Of a stretch of 64,000 nt of DNA, positions 1 to 9,908 are shown piece by piece. The notes beneath the pieces are model-generated. The model saw only the letters and a program-made list of their open reading frames with translations, searched no databases and had not been told where the DNA came from. The stretch lies in the NCBI GenBank assembly GCA_030704615.1, contig CM060731.1, positions 35,464,001 to 35,528,000 of the forward strand, read 5' to 3'. Origin of the DNA: Takakia lepidozioides. Lineage: Eukaryota > Streptophyta > Takakiopsida > Takakiales > Takakiaceae. The position numbers and the translations under genes were made by a program. Numbering within the stretch: position 1 is the stretch's first letter; the number at the start of each line of letters is the position of its first letter.

Positions 1-823
1 AGAGGCGCAGGCCGTACGGCCGGCGTGTGCCTGCCCTGCCTCCCTTTTGGCTTTACTCTGCTCGCCGTCCGGCTATTCACGGCTCCGGAACCGTGCGCGC
101 CGGCTTGCGGATGAATAACCCCCTTCCCCATCCACTCCTCACTAGCAGAGGGATGGATAATCATCGGAATATTTTAGCCTCGTCCACTCCGGCACGTATT
201 ACACCAATCATAGTCTGCCGATGGTACCCCTCTGCCGGATAACCTCATCATCATTGTACCGAGACGGAGATGAATGACAAACCACATCATAATTCATCCA
301 CGTTCCATAGATGACAAGCGTTAGTACCGGTGTGGTACCGGTAGCCAGTAAGTAGTAAATTTTTAAACATCGGAAGGGGAAGATAGAAGCGAGAAAAGGG
401 ATGATAATGACGGGCATGGGGATCGAGTCAACTGGTTTTGTCCTTTTTCGTTTTTTTAAAAGTATTAGAGAGAATCTGGAGATGGATGAGAAGAGCGGAT
501 GAATGTGCATCCGCTCGTGTGAGAGGCACAAGCTACTTGTTTTGGTTTGTACCACTTGGTACGGTGGCCAGCCGCCGGGTAGTACGCGACCGTACGCAGG
601 AGGCAGGAGCGCCGACCGAACGTCAAAAGGGAGCCCGCGTTCTCCCATAATGTGGGGTGGCGCCAACCCGGATGTACGGCGCCGCGTGGCCTGCGCGCTC
701 TGCATATCTTCGAGGATGAATGATTCTTTCGGATGTAACTGTCCGGCTACGGATGAACACTTGCCGCCATCCGTAAGCTGTCCACGTCAGGTATATTTTC
801 TCCCCTTAAAGAGTAGCAAGTGG
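1..823. other. Non-coding stretch with CGGATG/CATCCG hairpins
   Basis: I see no convincing gene here. Overlapping frames on both strands lack recognisable motifs. The notable structure is the recurring word CGGATG with its complement CATCCG. A perfect 8-bp-arm hairpin (AGCGGATG...CATCCGCT) lies at 494-515, and a second, imperfect one (CTACGGATG...CATCCGTAAG) near 743-775. The same words recur near 2490-2520, which suggests a shared repeat family. Confidence 0.4.
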
Positions 824-1356
824 CTAAGCCCTAAAGTAATAAGGAGAGGGCCCAACCCCCAAAGGAGGCAGTAACTGCAAGGCGAAGTGGCTCTTAGTTA
901 CGCCTGCTTCGGCCAGAGTCTTCTCTCTCTGCGAATGATGCCCACAATGCACTCCCGTTGTAGAGGATACAACGCCCTTCATGGGTACAATGTACCACAT
1001 CTTTGCATGACAAGCACCTGTACATGTGGGAGGTAATTTGCAGTGTGCACATGTGAATGTGTTCTTCGGGATAGTGACACCAACTCTGCACGGATCCTTC
1101 CACTTCCCCACAAAATTGCTAGAGTTCCGAGACTTAGGAAGAGATGTGGGCACAAATCGTTCTCGCATTCGAAAGCTCCTGCACAAACGACATATTGGAG
1201 CATATATTGTGGCATTGACACCTTGGACGTGGATTTTGTTATGCACCAGGGGTGACTATCGTGCTTCCTATCCCTGCCAATCAATCCGCACCTATCATTT
1301 TGTTGCTCTTCCTTGTAGGGTATTTCAAAGATAAGGTCGCCATCAATAAAGCTCAA
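824..1356 (-). pseudogene. Broken transposase-like zinc-binding fragment
   Basis: Two overlapping minus-strand frames (979-1356 and 824-1246) together give a cysteine/histidine pattern. The upstream frame has C-x3-F-x-C-x4-CP. The downstream frame has C-x2-C-x5-C-x3-C-x-A and then an H-x-G-H-H end. Such C/H spacing followed by an HxGxHxH-like tail is common in FLYWCH/GCM-like zinc domains of plant DNA transposases. The switch between frames near 1150-1250 shows a frameshift, so this is a relic. No catalytic DDE region follows. The family assignment is inference from spacing only. Confidence 0.3.
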
Positions 1357-1540
1357 GGGATCAACTGCAATGTAAAGCCCAAATGTTTCACTTGTTTGTA
1401 GGAGTGTGTTTGCAAGATGAGACTCGATTCACATTTTTGCAGGAGTAGTGAATTTCAGTCCATCAAGAGGTGTACTTCATGTAGTGAATGCTCTCTTGGT
1501 GTGATAAAGGTGCCCGGCCAGCAATGACAGGCCAGTTTAA

Positions 1541-2567
1541 CCCTAAAGGAGGAGAGGTGTTTTTGGGTTTTTGGACAATTCCGGGACCCACCCTCACACG
1601 TCAGCGGCTACCTGCCCACCAACGTTCATCCACGTGGATGAACCGTACAAACTGCTTTCTACCTAGAAGATGCACAAGCCCCCCAAATTTAGGGAGATTC
1701 CACCTTGTAGTTTGAGAGATTATAACATTTGAAGACGGTGCATTTTTTTGAAAATGGAAACAAAAAAGCAAAAGTTCATGTTTGACCAAGCAAATTATCC
1801 ATGATCCCAAATTTTCCTGGGAGAAAAAGTGCTATATTCCTGTAAAGTGCACAATCCCAAACCCTCACACCAAATTTCACCCCAATCTGCCAAAATGAAA
1901 GGGGGGGTGCTTTGTATGTGACTGGAATGGGGGTCCAAAAAGAGAATTTGCAAAGAAAATGGTATAGGCCCAATTGGGACCCCCAAATTCTCCTTCATTT
2001 GGGAATTCCAACGGTCAGTCCCTCATAGGCCAAGAACTACACAAGCCTGCCCAAGAATTTCCCAAAAATTCCCTAAATTGCATTTGGGATGTGGGATTTT
2101 GTGAAATTTCCGGCCTCCTCCAGGTCAGGCAATTGGTGGCCGGAATTTCGCCTGAATCTGGCGACGTTTTCCGGGCCACGCCGAGGTTTCCCATTATTTG
2201 CCAGGGCCACCTCATTCGAGCCGTCCCCTGTTCCTCGGCGTTTTGGGGAGGGCCTCACAAGCCCCCGACTCCAACCCCTGCATTGCCCCCGCTGCAAAAT
2301 CCCACCCGCATGGCCGCTGCCACCTGCCAGTCGACGGTCAACTGCCGTGCCCCCCCCTCCACCCAAAATTTTACAATTTCCAAACTTCAAAAAATTTCTG
2401 ACGGCGGAGTTTTTATCTATTGGGGGCGCCATAAAGACCTGCGTGTGCAGCTCATTCCGCGCTACATTTTTCGTTCAAGCCGCTCGTTCACCGGACTTCA
2501 TCCGTGCATGCTACGGATGGATGAAAAATCGGGCCGACCCGATTCGGGTCGGCTCGTCGTTTAAGGG
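1541..2567. mobile_element. TTAA-flanked piggyBac-like non-autonomous element
   Basis: The segment is bounded by TTAA at 1537-1540 and 2568-2571. It begins CCCTAAAGG and ends TTAAGGG, so the termini are CCCT...AGGG directly against TTAA, as in piggyBac elements, which duplicate TTAA on insertion. A perfect subterminal palindrome (GCCGACCC-GATTC-GGGTCGGC) sits at 2533-2553. No coding frame looks real. The right end resembles the left end of the neighbouring element at 2715-3521, both in TTAACCCTTAA and in the GAATCGGGTC motif. The inner parts of the two ends match each other poorly, so these boundaries are less certain than those of the neighbour. Confidence 0.45.
2533..2553. repeat. Perfect 8-bp-arm palindrome near an element end
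   Basis: GCCGACCC and GGGTCGGC flank the 5-base loop GATTC. It lies 15 bases inside the right TTAA-bounded terminus of the 1541-2567 element. A degenerate copy (GACC-tgaatc-GGGTC) lies at the equivalent place in the next element at about 2732-2747. A transposase-binding or structural role is inference. Confidence 0.6.
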
Positions 2568-2714
2568 TTAAAGATTCACAAAATTATCAGCTAATAAGTT
2601 ATCTCTGGCTTTTTCTTTTTTTTTTCCAGAAAAAGGGGGTATTTGGGCGGGTATTACTTTTTCTAATACCAGCTGGGTCCAAGTATTGAAAAGAAATTTT
2701 TAATAAAGTGTTAA

Positions 2715-3521
2715 CCCTTAAGTTCCCAAGCGACCTGAATCGGGTCACTTTGAATTTGCAGTTCGACCTAATCTTTGCAGATCTAATCTGATGGGGCCCA
2801 CTCCTGAAGCTTTGATGACAAGGGATTTGTCTCGAGTATGATGCAAAAAACTAAATTTTATTTTTTATTTTTTTTATTTTTTTATTTTTTAAACTTCAAC
2901 CTACAAAAAATATCTTAGATCTCTCATTTATGTTTTGGGGCCTGAAAAGGGCTTGTTGACCGCTGACGTGGCAGGTAAACAAGCCCAAAACAGATTGCAC
3001 TCCAAAGGCCATTTTTGGCATAAAATTAGCAATTTTGGAAAAAACACAGGTACCATTGGCTTTTAAAAAATTTGTAGAAAAAAAAATACTTCATTTGGAG
3101 GCACATTTTCTCTTGTCAATTTTGAGATTTCAACCCCCATGTAATTGCATGCATAGCAACCATAGGTGAAAAAATCAGTTGGACCTACAATTTAGTGGGG
3201 TCATAGCCACTCCACTACTGATTTGAAAATGGTGGGTCTTGGGACAAGCAAAATTGGATAAAACTAGGTTTTGATTTGGTCAAACCAATTTCTTTCTCAC
3301 TTTTTATTTGGGACCTGATATTTGAGGTCCGGGCAAACACTATAATCTCACAATTTCCACGGTGGACTTGGCTCCTTTTTTGGTATGTCATGCATAAATG
3401 AGCTGGGCCCATTGCTGTAAGGTTGGAATCTGTGATTTTCGATAGGTTTCTGGGGGCAATTTACTGCAGCTGGGTACCCAAAATTGGTAAAAAGTCAAAA
3501 AAGGGCTTGGGAACTTAAGGG
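2715..3521. mobile_element. piggyBac-like MITE with perfect TIRs and TTAA target duplication
   Basis: TTAA at 2711-2714 and 3522-3525 flank an 807-bp segment that starts CCCTTAAGTTCCCAAGC and ends with its exact reverse complement, a 17-bp perfect terminal inverted repeat (22 bp including TTAA and one more base). No transposase is encoded. The element sits inside one arm of a larger inverted repeat. The uninterrupted partner arm at about 4690-4770 shows the sequence without this insertion, which independently confirms the boundaries. CCC...GGG next to TTAA is the piggyBac signature. The autonomous partner is not in the window. Confidence 0.8.
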
Positions 3522-3724
3522 TTAACTTAAGGGCTACTTACCCCTTCTCAAAAGAAAAATAAATAAATAAAATTGCAATACCAGCTAGTTCCAAAGTATT
3601 GAAAGATTCCCTTCATTTTAATACCCGCCGGATCTCAATAGTAGCATGATTTTCGATTTGCGGACGGGTATCAATAGGATGGGTATTCCAATCTAATACC
3701 AGCCGGTTATTAACCCGGGTATAA

Positions 3725-3727
<3 letters not shown>

Positions 3728-3780
<53 letters not shown>
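3728..3780. repeat. TTA trinucleotide microsatellite
   Basis: An uninterrupted run of about 17 TTA units inside the left arm of the inverted repeat. The partner arm (around 4545) has only a short AT-rich stretch, so the tract expanded after the arms diverged. Confidence 0.9.
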
Positions 3781-3782
<2 letters not shown>

Positions 3783-3955
3783 CACTAAATAATTTAGAAA
3801 ATTTTAGTTGATTTCACAAAGAAATTAATTATTAAGTTGCAAAATTCAGTCTTTGCAATACATAATAACAACGTTGCAGATTTTAGTATCCTAATTGAAG
3901 CAAGCTTAGTTAAAAGAAGACTGATTGCAACCACTGTTGGACTGGTATATAGGGT

Positions 3956-5075
3956 CTAGCCGGGTATCAACCAATCAACTGGGGTATTGAATAACCGACC
4001 CGGCTGGTATTGGAAATTCCAATACTATGGTTGATAAACGGACCGGGTGGTATTGCCAAGGCAATACCCGAGTGCATACCTATATTATGGGCAAAAACAA
4101 GGACTATACCATGGTATGAATAGGAAATTGGCTGGGTGCTTAGGTAAGAGGGTGGACATGTCAGGGAGGGCATGTCCACCCGGGCTCGCCAATACGCTTC
4201 ATTTCTTACCACATGTAGGCGGGCCCGCCCCTATTTTAAAGAATTGGCCGGATGATGTGCGGACGGATTGCAAGGTGGTTTCGAGCGGGATCAAGGATTT
4301 CTTTTTGTCGGAAGACAAATTGATTGATGAATATGAGGACCTCATTGCATATGCTGATTTATTTGACGATGAGGGTTGCAATCAGTCTTCTTTTAACTCA
4401 GCTTGCTTCAATTTGGATACTAAAATTTGCAACGCTGTTATAATGTAATGCAAAGACTGAATTTTGCAACATAATAATTAATTTCTTTATGAAATCAACT
4501 GAACCTTTCTAAATTCAATACATATTAATGATTTAATGGTAATTTTTATTATATATACCCGGGTGATAACCGGCTGGTATTATATTGGAATACCCATCCT
4601 ACTGATACCCGTCCGCAAATCGAAAATCATACTACTATTGAGAACCGGCGTGTATTAAAATTAAGGGAATCTTTCAATACTATGGAACCGGCTGGTATTG
4701 CAAATTAATTTATTTTCAATACCCGGACCCGGCTGGTATTAGAAAAAATAATACCCGCCCAACACTTATTGCAACCACATAAGACACCCTATGTTTGCTA
4801 AAAATAAATAAAGAATAGGGACGGGCCCGCCCTACATGTGGTAAGAAATGAAACATAGTGGCGGACATGCCCTCCCTGACATGTGCAACCTCTTACCCTG
4901 ACCTATTGTGCACCCAGCCAATTTCCTATTCATACCATGGTATAGTCCTTGTTTTGGCCCATAATACGGGTATGCCACCCGGGTATTGCCTTGGCAATAC
5001 CAGCCGGTCCGGTTATCAACCATGTATTGGAATTTCCAATATCAGCTGGGTTGGTTATTAACCCAGGAGATTACG
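3956..5075. repeat. Long inverted repeat, pair 2, interleaved with pair 1
   Basis: Left arm about 3956-4235, right arm about 4815-5075, in opposite orientation. Both arms contain a CCATGGTAT segment, a GGACATG...CATGTCC hairpin and a GGCGGGCCCGCC-like block. Pairs 1 and 2 are arranged A-B-...-A'-B', so a simple fold-back element does not explain both. The outer right end, at about 5070, abuts the Myb/SANT-like gene fragment. Confidence 0.65.
4200..4448 (+). pseudogene. Possible C-terminal coding fragment of unknown function
   Basis: An open plus-strand frame runs through the unique centre of the inverted repeats and ends at 4446-4448. Its last ~60 codons read as an acidic, ordinary protein sequence (a DEYEDLIAYADLFDDEG segment) rather than repeat. 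The final ~25 codons are duplicated in inverted orientation at 3866-3928. I do not recognise a family. It may be the 3' end of a captured host or transposase exon, or an open frame by chance. Confidence 0.2.
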
Positions 5076-5594
5076 AGTATGTGGCAGCTGGAAAATGGAT
5101 CTGATCCCCATAAACGCATCTATCATTTCATACATGCTTGCAACTGTAATTCTGGGTAGATTGAAGTACGGTTTCTCAGCCGGACTCAAGTCCCAGTATA
5201 CCTCATTGTGGCCGGTCCCCTGCAGTCATGAATTCTTTTGAAGTCTCCATAATTTGATCCCAACTTGTCTTTACACGCCGGCCCATTGTGGGAGTGTGGG
5301 GAATTTCTATATTTCATAACACTGTCACTTGACTATTGCAGTTTCAAACTGGTCGCGGGGGTCCACCATGTCCAGAATTGCAAAATACTCATTTCTTTTC
5401 GCATTGATCAATGATATGATCTCTGCATATTCCCAATTGGGCTGTCTGATTTTGGCTTTTCTTTGTCTGCCTTCAGAGGTTTCAGAATTTTGTTGCGCAT
5501 TTTCATCAGACATTTTTCTCTTCCCATTTCCTACTCTCCACCTCCTTTGGACCCTTGACCTCTCCCTCTTGATGCATGGCCTCTTCCTGTTCAT
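5076..5594 (-). pseudogene. Myb/SANT-like (trihelix-type) N-terminal fragment of a Harbinger accessory gene
   Basis: The minus-strand frame 5594-5325 begins with a basic leader rich in Arg/Lys. It then has an NWEYAEIISLINAKRNEY segment, which matches helix 1 of Myb/SANT-like DNA-binding domains (conserved W, then an aliphatic-rich LI..K..E). After a frame change or small intron near 5300, the downstream minus strand carries an EVYWDLSPAEKPYFNLPR-type segment and a helix, typical of the end of this domain in PIF/Harbinger accessory proteins. The sequence stops at 5076, where a GGTATT-rich repeat begins. The likely continuation lies on the opposite strand at 8694-9446, consistent with an inversion. 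Function, if intact: binding terminal repeats and recruiting the transposase. Confidence 0.5.
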
Positions 5595-5599
5595 ATATT

Positions 5600-6975
5600 C
5601 TAATCATTTAATGTGTTGTGACAGATTCAAGAATTGAAATCCAAGGGTGGTTGTAGCGAAGAGTTGACCAAAAAGTTGAAGATGTGGCCTACATGAAAAG
5701 TCCATAAGATAAAATAAAAATAAATTGTGAAAATTAGCCAAAAAATGGATTCACTTGCACCATATCATGTTGAACGTCTATTGTTGGGACATTGTCATTT
5801 CAAATGGGAAAAAAAAAAAGATGTTATGGAGGATATATGCCGCCATGTGCCGTCGGTGACGTAATCCAAACTTGACCATAATCACAAAAGTACATGTTTT
5901 TGAAAATTTGACCTTGCCCCATCCTTCATCTATGATAAATGGTTGTATTTAATGAAGACAGTTCATGGGGTATTTTGGTTTTCATATTGTAAAGGACTTC
6001 ATGAAAATGGGTGTTATTGATAGGTTGATGAAGTACATTAAATTTAGTTTAATGAGTAAAAATGTTTAAACACTCTCACACCAGATCTATTATCGTAAGA
6101 GCAAGAGAGGGCAAAGTTCATTTTTTCAATTAAATTCCATAAATGTTACAAAATCTAGCAAATAATGAGTCCATAACAAGTTTTTTATAGACTGTAACAA
6201 AAGCTTATGGCCTTTCATAAAGTCCATCACTTCTAGAGATACCGGTTTTTGGTGGCACGTCTTGGAAGGTAGATACTACTAGAGTACCGGTTTTTTGGTG
6301 GCAAGTCCATCACTTCTAGAGATACGGTTGGTGGCAAGTCTGGGAAGGTCGACACATGGAGATAAGTGCAATGTTGTGAGTCATTTTCCACAAATTTCAT
6401 AGAAATCTACGATTGTAGACAAAAACCAAAAAACTATGTACAGGAAAAATGACGGAGTTACGTCAAAAAATGGACATTGTATGTTGCAATCACCCCCAAA
6501 AGAATTTCACCGAATATTAAATTCAATGGGCGAAGATTGTACATACTGTTCGGAGGAGCTTGCTCTTCATTTTGGTTATCATGGCCTTCGCCATTTCTGC
6601 CTGTCTGGTCCATCATTGTCTAGAGTCTGCAACTGTACCGTGTAGAGCATTGACAGAGTAGTGCGAATAGAGCGAAGGTGATGCGGGGCGTGACGAAGGA
6701 GGTCTGGGTGATCACGGGGGAACTTAGGAGAACATAGGGGAATGCCAAAAGGGGGGGCAACGTAGGGAATGCTACATAACACCATGTTATTTGGCATGTT
6801 TCTGTGGTGATAGCTTAAAATTGTCATTTCAATGTATATGAAATAAATACTTAACATTGAGTGTTAATTACCATTTTCCTAACATCAACTTGTCTCCGCC
6901 CCAATCTAATGTTAGCTACCACCGGCAGGTGTGGATCCAGAGCGAAAATATTTTTTATAACTTCCTTTTAACATT
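5600..6975. other. Non-coding, probably interior of the Harbinger element
   Basis: AT-rich sequence without a convincing gene. A degenerate 48-bp direct duplication (TCCATCACTTCTAGAGATAC...) is visible at about 6225-6272 and 6303-6350. By position it would be the 5' leader of the Myb/SANT-like ORF, between that gene and the terminal repeat at 6978-7002. Confidence 0.4.
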
Positions 6976-6977
6976 GA

Positions 6978-7005
6978 GTTAACTCTAGGTGTGGCCGGAG
7001 CTTAA
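6978..7005. repeat. Terminal inverted repeat of a PIF/Harbinger element (displaced end) with TAA flank
   Basis: The + strand reads TTAACTCTAGGTGTGGCCGG followed by AGCT (ending 7002), then TAA. Its counterpart at 22309-22331 is TAACTCGAGGTGTGGCCGG plus AGCT, followed by TTA. The two are in the same orientation, whereas TIRs should be inverted. Flipping the 5.1-8.7 kb segment would make them inverted, both flanked by TTA, the target duplication of PIF/Harbinger elements. Confidence 0.55.
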
Positions 7006-7066
7006 GTGAGGCAGAAAATATGAACCAAAAAAAAAAAATGACCTTGCACTTGCCCTACCTCGCTAC

Positions 7067-7945
7067 TGGAAAGCCATCTGGAGAGACGTCTGGCGCAAAG
7101 ACAGGGCATCAAAGATGAGTGGATTCCTATGGAAAGTGGTCAATCGTATTCTCCCAGTTTTTGACTTTATCGCAGGATCACCACCTTCCTGTGTTGTGTG
7201 TAACTCGGGCCTCTCTGAGTCAAGAGAACATTGCTTAGTGTTGTGTCCGATGGCTTTTTATGTCTGGACCCCGATACGTTTTTTTTACTCTCCCTGTCGC
7301 TCTGACCTTCTTGTTGGTTTATCGGTCCTATTCCTCAATCTTCATGATGTGTTCCCTGGAACTTTTGTCCTCTTTGGTGTGCTCTTAGGGGGCTTTACGT
7401 TATGGAACATCTGGAAAATGAGACGGTTTTTGGTTGTTCGTCCTTGTATTAAGCTATTGATGCATAGGGTTCACTCAGACTTAATGTCTGAAGCACGTAA
7501 GGCTTGGCGTGTGCTTTGTTCGGCTCTTGCTAGATGTGCGCAAGGAAGGAAACAACAACTACTCTCTCACTTTGATAACACCTGGGAAAAAGGCGGCTAT
7601 CTATGCACAAGACATTCCGAATCAACGATTGTCTTGAACGACTGCCTCCCGTCATGTTGGAAGCTCCGCTAGTGATCAACAATCGTTGGAGCCTGCATTC
7701 TGATGTTAATTGGCATCACATACGCTCTCTTAGAAAGGGCAACTCTAAAGCCCATATGTCTTTTTCCTCAAGGCGCTAGATCCTCAATCGGCTCTCTGTC
7801 AGCTTTCTAGTTGCAGGACCTTCTCATCCTTAGCTCTTGCAGCTCCCTAGATTATGGTTCCGGGGCAATGTCCCCTGTTTCATCCTCATGGTTTGTATCC
7901 GAAGTTATTTTTTCCTCGCCTTATTATAAATAAAACTAAAAAGGG
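7067..7945 (+). pseudogene. 5'-truncated LINE (L1-type) 3' end with RT zinc-binding domain
   Basis: An open frame from 7067 to 7672 carries the plant L1 zf-RVT signature: WK.IW.D.W...RASK..GFLWKVVNRILP, then CVVC, a spacer and ESREHCLVLC, i.e. C-x2-C-x9-H-x4-C (about 7190-7246). This domain lies at the C-terminus of L1 ORF2, after reverse transcriptase and RNase H. RT and endonuclease are missing upstream, as expected for 5'-truncated LINE insertions. The ~270-base tail after the stop ends in AATAAAACTAAAAA, consistent with a 3' UTR and short A-tail. Downstream it abuts the GGTATT-type repeat. Confidence 0.7.
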
Positions 7946-7976
7946 CCTATACCAGTGTTGGACTGGTATATACCAT

Positions 7977-8651
7977 AGGTTCATAGCAGATTAGGCACAA
8001 ATGAAATAAAAAAAAAGTGCCTAAGCAAATATGTGATTTTTCAAGATTTATGCCTAAAAGGTTGGAAAAATATATATGAAAGTGCCTAATTCAGTAAAAT
8101 TGTTTAAAAACATCCTATTCTATATAATTTCTATTGAAAACAAAAAACGAATGCCTTCATAAATGTTCAAAAAGTATAGGCCAACTCCCTAGGTCCATAC
8201 AACCTCCAAAGGACGTTCCAATGAGTCTCGAACATCCTGCATATGCTCATCATTGAAGTCTTCATCCCCATTCAAGTTAGGTACATCTCAATCTTCAATG
8301 TGCAAATTTCCAAGGGAGCGACTCATGCTCTCCACCACCTCAACATCAAGATAGAAATCTGGTACCTCTAAGCAACTAAGAATGCTTTCCACTTCCACTT
8401 GAGGAGTTGTGGCTCTAAACAAAGGCTCGGATGCCATCTCCATTAGAAAAGACTTTTTCTTAGGGTTTGTCTTGGGGAAGAAGAGAGAGGGTATGTGAGA
8501 CCTTTGGGGATGGAAGGAGAAGTTCCAAGTGATAAAATGTGCCTAACATGAAAAATATCTAATTTACATTTAAAAAAAATTAAGTGCCTAAAAAGAATAT
8601 TCCAAATTTAATAATTATTAGGCACTGGGGTGCCTAATCTGCTATGAACCT
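7977..8651. mobile_element. DNA-transposon derivative with GTGCCTAA subterminal repeats
   Basis: A perfect 22-bp terminal inverted repeat, beginning AGGTTCATAGCAGATTAGGC at 7977-7998, is matched by its reverse complement at 8630-8651. The interior is studded near both ends with GTGCCTAA or close variants (about 8018, 8081, 8537, 8582, 8630), resembling subterminal transposase-binding arrays of hAT or CACTA elements. The flanks (GGACTGGTATATACC on the left, GGTAGGGTCTGGCCCGG on the right) belong to one GGTATT-type repeat, seen uninterrupted at about 3940-3965, so the insertion is well bounded. A second family member is at 24973-25962. The superfamily is undetermined. Confidence 0.7.
8189..8443 (-). 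pseudogene. Short acidic coding remnant inside the GTGCCTAA element
   Basis: From an ATG at 8443 the minus strand is open for 51 codons to a TGA at 8288-8290. It then continues in the same frame for another 32 codons to a TAG at 8189-8191. The product is acidic (VEVESILSCLEVPDFYLDVEVVES in part, then LNGDEDFNDEHMQDV). That is plausible as the acidic tail of a transposase ORF, but no family can be named. The element is 675 bp, so this would be a remnant left after internal deletion. Confidence 0.3.
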
Positions 8652-8693
8652 GCGGTAGGGTCTGGCCCGGTATCAACCAGGGTATTGAATAAC

Positions 8694-9446
8694 AGACCCG
8701 GCTGGTATTGGCTTTTGTAGAAGAGAACAATGTCTACGTCCCACCTGGTATCCATGTACTAGATTCGGATACATCAGATTATGTGCAACAAGAAGTGCTA
8801 CCTCCAAATCATGGTGAACAGACAGTCAATTACATGCCACGAGCAACACCGATACGGAAGGGTCCACCAATTCAACATCAAGTTAGGAAAAATGAGTCTA
8901 AGAACACTCCCTTTTTCTCTGTTCATGTCACTCCCCCTGTCTATGGGTGTACTCAAGATGCCCAATTGAGCTCGGTACTGGGTTTCAAGATGCAATGGCA
9001 GATGCCATGAGGCAGCTAGTGTTCACTGACAATTCAGACAATTCAGTTCAATTCATGTCGAAGGCACCCAATCGACAACTATGTGGGCAGCATTGAGGTA
9101 AAAAAAAAATCATTATCAGCTCACACTAAACATGGTGGAAGTTACGGAGAAGGGTAACAAAATGATTCCTGAATCTCTGGACAAAATCCGAGAGTCTCAA
9201 GAGGCTGTGATCAATAAACAACTTGAATACTACAAGCAGCGTGACGAAAAAACTAATCAGACGCAGCGCAGCATGGTAGAGGCAATATTTGGTCTTACCC
9301 AGATAATGATAATGACATTTGGGCAATATGCGAGCAATGCAACTACATCAACATCCAACTACAATGCACCTCGTCAGAACGACAATAACAATGTGAATAG
9401 TCGTGCACCTTCTCCCGATGACAACAACAATGCAGAAAATCTCTGA
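8694..9446 (+). pseudogene. C-terminal part of the Harbinger Myb/SANT-like gene (frameshifted)
   Basis: Two plus-strand frames, 8708-9010 and 9132-9446, begin immediately after a GGTATT-type repeat. The first has a VYVPPG...LDSDTSDYVQQE segment. The second is a helical, charged stretch (ESLDKIRESQEAVINKQLEYYKQRDEK) followed by an Asn-rich tail, as in C-termini of Myb/SANT-like accessory proteins. The domain itself is absent here but present at 5076-5594 on the other strand. The ORF converges with the Harbinger transposase across the inserted element B. The link between the pieces is inference from position and terminal repeats. Confidence 0.35.
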
Positions 9447-9604
9447 CATCTGCTGATAAATCCGAATTCTTTTGAATACAATATCAGTGATATGTACTTG
9501 CAATTTTCCATGAGCGGTATGTTCCCAAAAACATTTGAACTACATGACATTTGATGTAAATTTTAACAACATATTCGGCTGTCTTGCAAGAAAGATATTT
9601 TCTC

Positions 9605-9908
9605 TGTCAAAGACGGTAATATGACTGAACACAATATATCATACTAGAGGTACAAGACTAAACAAGAAGTCAAGGTCGCGCGTGACCGAATGCATGGTGG
9701 GTAAACATGAATCAAGATGATCTTTATAATAATGAACAAGAGTACAAGATACTGGAACTCGACTCGAATACTGGAATGCTGCAAACTAGACTGGGGTATC
9801 AGATACTGGAAACTGGATTAGAATATTGGAAGCTCGACCGGAGTACTGGGACTGGAACAAGAGTAGCTTGAACTTGTGTTGGCGAGACTGAATAGTGTTC
9901 AGTCTTGC
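9605..9908 (-). repeat. Element B LTR, outer part (split by element A)
   Basis: Matches 20068-20392 almost throughout (ATATGACTGAACAC, GAATACTGGAATGCTGCAAA and other blocks) and carries several ATACTGGAA-type short repeats. The rest of this LTR resumes at 16847 after element A. Confidence 0.85.

Larger units (their letters stand above)
2600..4770. repeat. Long inverted repeat, pair 1
   Basis: The left arm is about 2640-2710 plus 3526-3931, split by the MITE at 2715-3521. The right arm is about 4374-4770. Examples of matches in opposite orientation: ATGATTTTCGATTTGCGGAC (3648-3667) against GTCCGCAAATCGAAAATCAT (4610-4629), and the stretch around 3866-3928 against 4374-4440. The arms are rich in GGTATT/AATACC words and end near TTGCAACCAC. 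The left arm contains a TTA trinucleotide tract that the right arm lacks. Confidence 0.7.

Noticed and set aside
1974-2571. Overlapping open frames of 120-196 codons
   Set aside because: They occupy a non-autonomous TTAA element, overlap on both strands and show no domain.
7022-7035. A-run before the LINE fragment as the tail of another LINE
   Set aside because: Too short and isolated; no 3' UTR-like sequence precedes it.
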